DNA of 10,037 nt from Tritrichomonas foetus (lineage: Eukaryota; Parabasalia; Tritrichomonadida; Tritrichomonadidae): the NCBI GenBank assembly GCA_001839685.1, contig MLAK01001011.1, positions 28,903 to 38,939 of the forward strand, read 5' to 3'. The notes below the pieces were generated by a model. The model saw only the letters and a program-made list of their open reading frames with translations, was not told the DNA's origin and did not search any database. The first letter of the stretch is position 1; every line of letters starts with the position of its first letter. Positions 1 to 6,421 of the stretch are shown here, piece after piece. The translations under genes and the position numbers were made by a program.

Positions 1-254
1 CTCTCAAAAATCAAGGATATGTCGCATATGTGTGGGAAAAAAGTAGATTTTCATTTTCAATGGAATAGACGATTATAATGTATTCAAAACAATAAGTATT
101 TCTAAAAAAATTGCTTTTTTTATTAAATCGAAGAATATCTCAAAAATAAAAAGACAAAATCTTTTAATATTTTGGATATATTATTTTTTAATTATGCTAA
201 TTATATGGAGAAAATATAAATAAAATCATAAGCGTAGAAGCATAGGTTGTGTAC
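1..254. other. AT-rich stretch with no recognisable gene
   Basis: This left-edge stretch is strongly AT-rich with homopolymer runs, and all six frames are broken by frequent stops. I see no promoter-like signal, RNA gene or repeat that I can support here. It lies just outside the left inverted repeat described at 261-285. Confidence 0.5.
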
Positions 255-260
255 TTTTTA

Positions 261-285
261 TAGGAATCAATCAAAGGTACTCCGG
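261..285 (+). repeat. Left copy of a 25-bp imperfect inverted repeat
   Basis: This 25-base segment matches the reverse complement of 1434-1458 at 19 of 25 positions. The inner 13 bases (AAAGGTACTCCGG, 273-285) are identical and unusually GC-rich for this DNA. Five of the six mismatches are transitions, which fits decay of two once-identical copies. The two copies point towards each other like terminal inverted repeats of a DNA transposon about 1.2 kb long. A TTTTTA hexamer sits immediately outside this copy (255-260) and again near the outside of the other copy (1460-1465); it could be a target-site duplication but is too AT-rich to be convincing. Confidence 0.55.
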
Positions 286-602
286 TTTAAAAAGCTACCA
301 ATTAAATTACATCATTTTGGAATATTGTAAAAATAAGAGTTAAAATATTGTAAATTTATTTTTATAAAAGATTTGGTCTTACCAAAAGTTGGATAGAGAT
401 AATTTTTTATTATTACACATATTTCACAATTTTTCAGAATATATTCAAACTTTCAATACATTATTTTGAATAATATCTAGAAGTTATTGATTCACCACTT
501 CTGTTTTAAGTCCCTTTTCTTGGGATCTCGATGGGCGCATGACATTGATATAAATCGTTTATAAATGTATATAAGATACTGGTATTATGACAAGCTTCAT
601 CA

Positions 603-1340
603 ATTGGAAGTTTCCCTAATATCCACAAATTTGAAATAAGCTTTCAAATATTCATTTGGATTCATAAAAATAATCTCATTATTTCATAAAAACACCAATC
701 TCATGAACCTGTGTAACAATGATGATTATTTCACAAAAATAATCTCATAAAAATAATCTCTCTCTAATATCGGCACAGAAAGCGGAACGTTGCATAAAAC
801 ATTGTCATGTCGCAGAATAAGGATCTCTTTTTGAATCTCTGGGTCAAGATCATAAGATTGTGATTTTGAATATATTATCATTTATTTCCGTTTTTCCAAA
901 ATGGAAATAATTTGATAGTGAATGCACGCAAAACACTCATATCTTCTTTCACAGTCTATTTTTTTCCGGATAAGTACCGAAAATAAAAAATTAAAAATTT
1001 CAAATCACAATAAAAAAAAATTCAAAAGACAGATTTTTAATTAATTTAAACGATAAGAAGCAGACAAGTGGTATTTCATCATAACTGGATTGTAGGCAAT
1101 TCGCTTGGTTACAACTCCCGCAAAAACGAAAATCAGATAATTTGCTGTATTGAGTCACGCAGGAAGTTTTGGAAGTCTGTTTCTGTCCCGATGATGTGAA
1201 TGATTCTGCTGCCTCCTTTGCCCGATTTTGACGCTCTTTGGTTTATTTTTAAAAGAAATTTCGAAAATTATTGATTTTTGAAAATAACATTTTTCTTCGA
1301 CTTTTCTGAGATTTCGCGGTTTAAAACCATCAGGTATCAT
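603..1340 (-). pseudogene. Decayed coding region of at least 246 codons, family unknown
   Basis: One minus-strand frame runs for 246 codons from the ATG at 1340-1338 down to 603 and is interrupted by only six stops: 1155-1157, 1041-1043, 1005-1007, 882-884, 726-728 and 684-686. At the base composition of this DNA about 20 stops would be expected by chance (my estimate from roughly 70% A+T). Open blocks have protein-like composition, for example 51 codons at 881-729 (with DLDPEIQKEILILRHDN) and a block at 680-603 (with NPNEYLKAYFKFVDIRE). Other frames hold plausible extensions: one at about 640-506 (EACHNTSILYTF) and one at about 1480-1345 (HRSEPTFLSANIR), which implies frameshifts. Local GC is higher than in the surrounding spacer. 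I do not recognise the family. The region lies between the inverted repeats at 261 and 1458. Confidence 0.45.
666..760. repeat. 14-bp direct repeat, three copies
   Basis: The word AAAAATAATCTCAT occurs at 666-679 and 735-748, followed at once by a shorter copy at 749-760. The last two copies are tandem. It lies in the decayed coding region and may have arisen by slippage after selection was lost. Confidence 0.6.
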
Positions 1341-1433
1341 GCGATTTTTACGCCCTGATATTAGCGCTCAGAAATGTTGGCTCACTGCGGTGAAAAAGCT
1401 AATTTACTGTTTTTCCAAATAACGTATTTTCAG

Positions 1434-1458
1434 CCGGAGTACCTTTAATCAATCCCAG
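1434..1458 (-). repeat. Right copy of the 25-bp imperfect inverted repeat
   Basis: This is the partner of the repeat at 261-285, in the opposite orientation, with the identical 13-base core at 1434-1446 (CCGGAGTACCTTT). Read on the minus strand it also lies in a short open stretch (Gly-Thr-Pro-Ala-Glu around the core), so it could instead be part of a decayed coding sequence that has a second partial copy at 261-285. Both explanations remain open. Confidence 0.55.
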
Positions 1459-1496
1459 ATTTTTAAAAGGAGAAAATAAAGTTTAATTGCGAATAA

Positions 1497-1833
1497 TTCT
1501 TTTTTCCAAGAGAAAAAGTATTACCTGAATTAGAAATCAATAACTTTGAATGGTCTTATTAATTGGTCAATTTTCAACAAAATTTACTGATCCTACGTCA
1601 ATTTCTGAAATGATAGAACAACAATGTCCTGGACATATCGATGAATTAGCTTCAATATGTAGCTTATGTGATATCTATCGAGAGGCAATAAGATTCATTT
1701 GAGCTGAGATTGAGTATAAGGCTAGTGAGAATTAATATTAATTCTATCAAAATTTCACATAACATGTCTGCTTGGTTCCTTCATTAAATATGCGAGAAGA
1801 CCCTTCGCCCATGAATCTATTTTGAAATTTTAA
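1497..1833 (+). pseudogene. Decayed plus-strand coding region, family unknown
   Basis: Three consecutive open stretches in different frames look like pieces of one broken gene. The first (about 1497-1558) reads through PREKVLPELEINNFEW and then stops. The second is a complete small ORF from an ATG at 1550 to a TGA at 1700-1702 (50 residues, including CPGHIDELASICSLCDIYRE), and it continues for ten more sense codons past that TGA. The third (1729-1830, stop at 1831-1833) includes GSFIKYARRPFAHESILKF. Joining them needs at least two frameshifts and one nonsense change. The 50-residue ORF alone could instead be a small gene, since an ATG follows an in-frame TGA directly, but no good initiator motif precedes it (TCAATA at 1537-1542 lacks the usual pyrimidine after the A). 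The block begins about 40 bases outside the right inverted repeat. Confidence 0.35.
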
Positions 1834-1904
1834 TATGTCATTATATATTATGTATCTAATACATTCAAGAAGTTAATTGAAAATTTGTTTTGGGATTAAT
1901 CCCC

Positions 1905-1918
1905 GAGTATCGATACTC
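1905..1918. repeat. Perfect 14-bp palindrome
   Basis: GAGTATCGATACTC is its own reverse complement, in otherwise AT-rich spacer. It could be a binding site for a dimeric protein or a chance palindrome. No gene starts close to it; the nearest intact start is almost 900 bases away. Confidence 0.6.
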
Positions 1919-2684
1919 AGATTCTCTCACAAATTTCAATTCTTTGATATTTACCATTTTAAGCTACACTAAGTTAGTAATAAATACAAATGCAGCAAAA
2001 GTGAATCAACCACTTTGATGAAGGAATCACGATTTCGACTAAAATGTCCCTATTTACTCAAAACACGATTCCTTGATTTATTATTTACTTAATTTTATTA
2101 TTACTGCCTATATTATTTTCGGACATAGTTTTAATGAATATGATATTGAGTTCACACTAGTCATAAAAACATAAGATACACATAAATATGGTAACATAGA
2201 TTGCCATCTAAACGGCGTATCAATTCATATAGACTAAAAATCTATATAGCTAGTAATCCAAAATAAGATATTATGAAAATTACTAATTGCAATTTCACAT
2301 ATAATTGACAAATATCTTCTGACTAATGACAGTTATGTTTCAAAAATAGTTGTAGTTTCACATCATTTATAAATTTTTGAGTTGAAAATGTCAGTATTGT
2401 TCTTATTCCCAAGCGGTCATGTAATTATCATATAAATTGGAGACTACAGTCTTTGGTTGACATGGGAAGTGATATTAGGTACATTTTTCAACGTATATAT
2501 CTTCACTGAAGTGTATTTATGTGATTAGTTAAAAATAAAGTCTGAATAATATATATGGTTAAGAATCTCAGTGTTAACTTAATAGAGACCATGTGGAAAA
2601 TATTAGAGCATTGAAAATCTGGAATTACCATATTCAAAATCTATAAAACGTAATAGAAAAAGTGGAAAAATTGAATTCATGTGG

Positions 2685-2701
2685 AATTCCCATGGGGAAT
2701 T
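2685..2701. repeat. 7-bp inverted repeat with 3-bp centre
   Basis: AATTCCC and GGGAATT flank a 3-base ATG centre about 93 bases before the next gene start. GAATT recurs three times in this neighbourhood (from 2673 to 2701). It could be a regulatory site for the 194-aa gene, but this rests only on symmetry and position. Confidence 0.4.
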
Positions 2702-2774
2702 GAGTACAGCCCGATGAAATATAAATATATTTCTCAAATTGAATCATTATATTCACCAGCTTTACAACGATTCT

Positions 2775-2783
2775 TCACAAAAA
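2775..2783 (+). promoter_or_regulatory. Candidate trichomonad initiator (Inr)
   Basis: TCACAAAAA fits the trichomonad initiator pattern TCA+1, pyrimidine, A/T. The presumed transcription start (A at 2777) would lie 17 bases before the ATG at 2794, the usual very short 5' leader in these organisms. It supports 2794 as the start of the downstream gene. Confidence 0.5.
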
Positions 2784-2793
2784 TTTGACAAAC

Positions 2794-3378
2794 ATGAAAA
2801 ATCAAATGGAAACAGATTTACGGAAATGGAAATGCGGAGGATGGGAAGCATCAAAAATCACCGTCAAAGTGAACGGGAGGTGGTCCTACATATACAACAC
2901 AAAGTCATCCAATCCAACAAACGTGAAAGAGCCGATAAAATATAATGGCGGCTATAAACCACCAAACCATCAAAACGAATCATTCGAGCCAATCCACAAA
3001 CCGAAAACTCATCCCTTACGCGACTTTTCTCTCAGCCAAAGGAGACAGCTTCCAAAACTGCCAATCCAATATCAGAATAACCGCCAAAAAATTGTGAGTC
3101 GAAATGTCAACTCCAATATGCCTTTTTGGGTCAACCAGCCAGAGGGGATAAATGACATTCGTGCCAAAACGGCACTGGACTCGAGGATTCGCCAGAGAGA
3201 AACTGCGCGGAGACAAAACCTCAGACAAACTTTGTCAAAAAATGAGCGTCCGCTGACATCGGACTTTTCTCGATCCCATGATGAGTCTATCCAGCGAGAT
3301 GATAACATTTTGATGGAATCCCAAAGACTTGCTTCAACTTATAGAAGAAGTGTGCCGCGTGTTTTTTATGTTTGCTAA
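2794..3378 (+). CDS. Small basic protein of unknown function (194 aa)
   Basis: I do not recognise the family. The first in-frame ATG is at 2794; the open frame extends a little further upstream only through a TTG, which a eukaryote would not normally use. The protein is basic and polar, with no signal peptide or membrane segment. Residues about 18-35 (GWEASKITVKVNGRWSYIYN) look like a short beta hairpin. The middle (about 36-115) is rich in Pro, Asn, Gln and Lys. Residues about 118-185 are Arg/Gln-rich and probably helical (DIRAKTALDSRIRQRETARR). The chain ends in aromatic/Cys residues (VFYVC). Local GC is about 43-50%, clearly above the neighbouring genes, which could reflect strong codon bias or a different origin. 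The stop forms TAAA (3376-3379), the tetranucleotide reported as the polyadenylation signal in Trichomonas. A small microtubule-associated or axonemal protein is possible but is only a guess. Confidence 0.75.
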   Translation: MKNQMETDLRKWKCGGWEASKITVKVNGRWSYIYNTKSSNPTNVKEPIKYNGGYKPPNHQNESFEPIHKPKTHPLRDFSLSQRRQLPKLPIQYQNNRQKIVSRNVNSNMPFWVNQPEGINDIRAKTALDSRIRQRETARRQNLRQTLSKNERPLTSDFSRSHDESIQRDDNILMESQRLASTYRRSVPRVFYVC

Positions 3379-3604
3379 ATTGAATATATTTGTTTCTTTT
3401 CTAGATGTTAAATGAAATTAGACATACAGAATTAGTTTAATTCATATTTATAATTTATAAAACAATAAAATAAACAAATTAATGGAAGTAGATACAAGTT
3501 GTAATTCACAATTTTGTGGAAAACCAGTTTCCTGATTAGTTTCTTCATTAATTTATTGATTAGTATCAGGTTGATTAGCAATGGCATTATTGAGTTGTTG
3601 ATCA
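3379..3604. other. Convergent intergenic gap
   Basis: This 226-base AT-rich gap separates the ends of two genes that converge on it. It must hold the 3' ends of both transcripts. Several TAAA words occur, but I cannot pick the functional ones apart from the one overlapping the stop at 3376. Confidence 0.5.
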
Positions 3605-6316
3605 TTATTCAGAATTTTTTCCGTTGTTATTTACAGTGACAGCATTATTATTTGATTCGGTATTGTTAAATGATTCATCTTTATTTATTGGTTCATTGCT
3701 TATTATCTCTGGTGCGTTTATAGGCTCATTTTTTGTTAGTTCAGTTTTTGCTGGCTCATTTTGGGCACTCTCTGCTACTGTTAATCTATTAGTGGTATCA
3801 TTTGTATCAAGTTTTTGTTCAACATCATTTACTTTTTGGTTCGTATTTGAAGGAGTTGAAAGATTATTATTTTGTGTGTCGCTTCTTTTTGATTCTGCTT
3901 TTTCTTCCTGATCAGATTCACTCTTAAATGTATAGTTTGGTAATACTGGTAAGTTCTTTCCTCGATTATTATTATTATTATTATTATGCTGATTATCAGA
4001 TCTATTTGAATTTGAACCAGATTTATTTGAAATTGAACTTACTGATCTTTTTGATGTAGTATTAGAGTTGTGGTTCGAATTATATTTCGAGTTGTGATTA
4101 GTGTTTAAATTGGTCTGTGGTTTAGATGGTTCAGCACGGATAATCTTAACTCCTTTTCTTGCACCTTGTTGCGAAATAGCTCTGCTATTATTTATCTTTC
4201 TGTAAACATTATCAATATCAACATCATATTGTTTTGCGATTTTTAAAACATTATTTGGTGAGATATTATTATCTGCAATTTGTCTCTGAAATGTTTCTGC
4301 CATAGCTTTTTTATCTTTTTCCATTGAAACCATTGTCTCTGTTCTAGTTCTATAAAATTTCCGTTTTTCATTTTCTAAATTTTCACTATATATTTGTTTC
4401 ATAATATATCTTTGTTGAATATTATATCTCTTTAATTCTTGTTGCCTTTTAACATGTTCTGCATTTTGGTCTCTTTCTTCTTTCTTTAATTTATTGATGA
4501 ATGCTTTCTTTTTCCTTTTCCTTTCTTTTTCTTGTTCAACAAATGCAATTCTTTGATTCATATATTCATCTGATGTAGCTAATTTAATTTTCTTTTCATG
4601 GATTTCTTGATCAATTTTTGTTTTAGATTCTAAATATCTTTTAACTTTCATATCATGCTTCTTTTTATAATTTTCTCTTTCTTCTTGTTGAGTTTGTGCG
4701 AAATGCTCAAATTTGATCTGTTGTTCAATTTCCTTCATTTCTGCATTTTTCTTCATTGCTTCATGAATTCGTTTTTCATTGGTTCTAATCTTTAATAAAA
4801 GTTGTCTCTTTCGTTCATACTCTTGTTGAGCTTTGGCATTTCTTTCAACATTTTCTTGATGTTTCCTTTCTAAAAACATAATTTCTTTCTCTTGATTTTC
4901 AATTTCTTTTTGTCTCATTCTTGCTTGTCGATCTTCTTGTATTTTCTGAAGACTGTCTCTGTTTCTTTGAACTCTTTGATTTCGTATTTCTTCATATTCT
5001 CTCATCTTTTTTAATTTTTCTTCAGCCAGTCTTTTCAATGTTAAAATTCGTTGTTGATCTTTTTCAAATTGCTTCTGTCGGAATTCTTCATTTTGTCTTG
5101 CAAGCTCTAATTCTGCTTCTTCATGTTCTCTCATTTTTCTTTCATATTCTTGACGAGCTCTTTCTGTTTTTTCTTCTAATTCCCGTTTTCTTTGTAGACG
5201 AAGTTCATTAGTTTTCCTTTCTTTTTCCAATAAATCTTGCCTCATTTTTTCTTGTGTCAAAATTGTTGTAACCAATTGCTCAACATCTCTTTTATGCATT
5301 TGTTGAAGTTTTTCAAAGTGTTTTTTCTCTAACTCAAGTGTTGGATCTTCTCGAAAAGTTAATGCTGCTGAACGTGATGTATTATTGGAGGTACTAATTG
5401 ATCTTGTTTGATTTGGACTCTCTTGTGGATTATTTGCAATTAATTCCTTTTCTGATTTGATTTGTTCAATTAATTTATTAATTCTCTTTTGATGATGTTC
5501 AATAAAAATTTCCTGTAATTCTTCATCTTTGATGTTTTTTATTTCTTTGTCAGATGGCATAACAAGCTCATTAGGCTCAATTCCAAGATATTTCATTGCC
5601 ATGAGTGATTCAGGTTCAGTAATTTTTTGTTGATTGCTTGGATCAAAATTATCAATCGAAACTACATCAGCTGGATCTGTCTGAGCATTAGATCTTGTTG
5701 TTCTTGTTTTTGGACTTGTTGATTTTGGAGAAGTCATTTTTGATGATTTTGTACTTGTAGATGTACTTGAATTTGAAGTCCTTGTTGTAGACTTAGCTGA
5801 TGGATTGGTAGAAGACTTTGGTGAAGTGTTTGATGTGGGCTTTGGTGAAGTGTTTGATGTGGGATTTGGTGATAATTTTGGTGAAGAATTTTTAGATGAA
5901 TTATTTGATGGATTATTGGAATTATTTTTACTTTTATTTGGCGTGTGATTATTTACATTTGAAACGAGTTGATTTTCAATTCCAGAAATTTGTTGAAGTT
6001 CAGATCCGTTATTTTTTGGCTGGCTTGTTCCAGAATTTTCGGAATTATTTGTTTTTGGCGATTTTTTTGGTGATTCCGCCAAACTGTCTTCAGAATCTGA
6101 TGTTGAGTAATAATAAGATGAACTGTTTTCTCTTTCCTCGTTTTGAAGATCTGATTTGTTTGATTCGTTTGGTGTATGATTTTCATTTGGATTTTCATTT
6201 TTGTCGTCTAATTTTTTCTCGTCAGTAACATGGCTTGTTTGAGTTACAGAACTTGGTTTACTATCAAAATCTGTCACAAATGTTCCATCTGCCTCTTGCC
6301 CAGAGGTATTTTCCAT
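3605..6316 (-). CDS. Long coiled-coil protein with Ser/Asn-rich ends (903 aa)
   Basis: Residues 1-215 are low complexity: acidic and Asn/Ser-rich first, then many Ser-Pro and Thr-Pro dipeptides (about 81-205) that look like proline-directed kinase sites. Residues 220-251 form an ordered motif with IDNFDPSN, then ESLMAMKYLGIEPNEL. From memory this resembles the N-terminal 'SL-A---GI-P-EL' motif of CCDC177/CCDC185-like proteins (Pfam DUF4659) and of many ciliate and flagellate coiled-coil proteins. Residues about 325-690 are almost pure charged coiled coil, very rich in Glu, Lys, Arg and Gln. Residues 735-903 are again Asn/Ser-rich, with seven Asn in a row (residues 778-784) and three NEP repeats near 853-876. 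There is no signal peptide or membrane segment. A filamentous cytoskeletal or flagellar/basal-body role is likely in general terms, not demonstrated. The start is the only sensible ATG; the gene diverges from the next one across 105 bases. Confidence 0.92.
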   Translation of the reverse strand: MENTSGQEADGTFVTDFDSKPSSVTQTSHVTDEKKLDDKNENPNENHTPNESNKSDLQNEERENSSSYYYSTSDSEDSLAESPKKSPKTNNSENSGTSQPKNNGSELQQISGIENQLVSNVNNHTPNKSKNNSNNPSNNSSKNSSPKLSPNPTSNTSPKPTSNTSPKSSTNPSAKSTTRTSNSSTSTSTKSSKMTSPKSTSPKTRTTRSNAQTDPADVVSIDNFDPSNQQKITEPESLMAMKYLGIEPNELVMPSDKEIKNIKDEELQEIFIEHHQKRINKLIEQIKSEKELIANNPQESPNQTRSISTSNNTSRSAALTFREDPTLELEKKHFEKLQQMHKRDVEQLVTTILTQEKMRQDLLEKERKTNELRLQRKRELEEKTERARQEYERKMREHEEAELELARQNEEFRQKQFEKDQQRILTLKRLAEEKLKKMREYEEIRNQRVQRNRDSLQKIQEDRQARMRQKEIENQEKEIMFLERKHQENVERNAKAQQEYERKRQLLLKIRTNEKRIHEAMKKNAEMKEIEQQIKFEHFAQTQQEERENYKKKHDMKVKRYLESKTKIDQEIHEKKIKLATSDEYMNQRIAFVEQEKERKRKKKAFINKLKKEERDQNAEHVKRQQELKRYNIQQRYIMKQIYSENLENEKRKFYRTRTETMVSMEKDKKAMAETFQRQIADNNISPNNVLKIAKQYDVDIDNVYRKINNSRAISQQGARKGVKIIRAEPSKPQTNLNTNHNSKYNSNHNSNTTSKRSVSSISNKSGSNSNRSDNQHNNNNNNNRGKNLPVLPNYTFKSESDQEEKAESKRSDTQNNNLSTPSNTNQKVNDVEQKLDTNDTTNRLTVAESAQNEPAKTELTKNEPINAPEIISNEPINKDESFNNTESNNNAVTVNNNGKNSE
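3965..3985. repeat. ATT trinucleotide microsatellite, seven units
   Basis: Seven perfect ATT units lie in the coiled-coil gene and read as seven AAT (Asn) codons on the coding strand. All Asn codons in the run are identical, as expected for recent slippage. The tract length is likely to vary between strains. Confidence 0.9.
5820..5867. repeat. 24-bp tandem repeat, two near-perfect units
   Basis: Units at 5820-5843 and 5844-5867 differ at one base. They lie in the Ser/Thr/Pro-rich part of the coiled-coil gene and encode two copies of an eight-residue unit, TSNTSPKP-like, each with a Ser-Pro site. Degenerate flanking sequence suggests further, older units. Confidence 0.85.
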
Positions 6317-6421
6317 GTTGAGATTTTCAATTCAAAATTTTGATTAACGTACTTTTTGTCATGAATTGTGATATAAAAATAAATATATTGACATGTCATA
6401 TGAAAAATATTTATCGGTATA
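6317..6421. promoter_or_regulatory. Shared divergent promoter region (105 bp)
   Basis: This gap separates the starts of the 903-aa gene (minus) and the 655-aa gene (plus), so both core promoters must lie in it or in the flanking coding sequence. For the plus gene, TCATATG at 6396-6402 fits the initiator pattern, with A+1 at 6398, 24 bases before the ATG. For the minus gene the best match is TCACAAT at 6371-6365 (A+1 at 6369), 53 bases before the ATG, longer than usual. A closer TCAAAAT at 6343-6337 lacks the pyrimidine. TAACG, a Myb-like core, occurs at 6344-6348. Motif assignments come from knowledge of Trichomonas promoters. Confidence 0.45.

Larger units (their letters stand above)
261..1459. 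mobile_element. Possible degenerate DNA-transposon-like element, about 1.2 kb
   Basis: The segment is bounded by imperfect inverted repeats (261-285 and 1434-1458), has a possible TTTTTA duplication just outside, and encloses a decayed minus-strand coding region (603-1340, possibly 506-1430). Size and arrangement fit a small cut-and-paste element with one gene. Against this, the internal fragments do not look to me like mariner, Mutator or Maverick proteins, no DDE-type acidic triad can be placed, and the duplication is only AT-rich sequence. The name is an inference from structure alone. Confidence 0.3.
1834..2770. other. Intergenic spacer, mostly without recognisable content
   Basis: This spacer of more than 900 bases is AT-rich and has no long ORF. 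It contains a perfect palindrome (1905-1918), an imperfect hairpin formed by GGAATC near 2024 and GATTCC near 2069, an inverted repeat at 2685-2701, and a weak coding-like stretch on the plus strand at 2388-2528. That stretch has an ATG at 2388, a TAA at 2433-2435, then 30 open codons to a TAG at 2526-2528. A run of that length is not rare enough to call a gene. Confidence 0.5.

Noticed and set aside
1155..1340. 61-codon minus-strand ORF as a stand-alone gene
   Set aside because: Its frame continues past the stop with the same coding-like quality and few further stops, so it is better read as the first part of a longer decayed gene.
2388..2528. Plus-strand stretch with ATG and 30 open codons after a TAA
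   Set aside because: Runs of this length are expected now and then in AT-rich spacer; no initiator, no recognisable motif.
1..2770. CRISPR array or bacterial integron-like structure in the repeat-containing left part
   Set aside because: Repeats are few, short and unevenly spaced, and the window is eukaryotic in every other respect.
2739..2945. 68-codon plus-strand ORF overlapping the start of the 194-aa gene
   Set aside because: It begins with TTG, overlaps the better ORF in another frame, and its composition follows from that gene's bases. The initiator at 2775 serves the 2794 ATG.
3016..3308. Two minus-strand ORFs of 70 and 78 codons inside the 194-aa gene
   Set aside because: They are antisense shadows made possible by the higher GC of this gene; no separate promoter or protein features support them.
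3624..3911. 95-codon plus-strand ORF, hydrophobic, and similar ones at 4921-5211 and 5896-6228
   Set aside because: They are antisense to the coiled-coil gene. Asn, Glu and Lys codons read backwards give Leu, Phe, Ile and Val, producing false membrane-like proteins.
4060..4100. GGTTCGAAT-like word suggesting a tRNA T-arm
   Set aside because: It lies in the coding sequence of the coiled-coil gene, and no acceptor or anticodon stem can be built around it.
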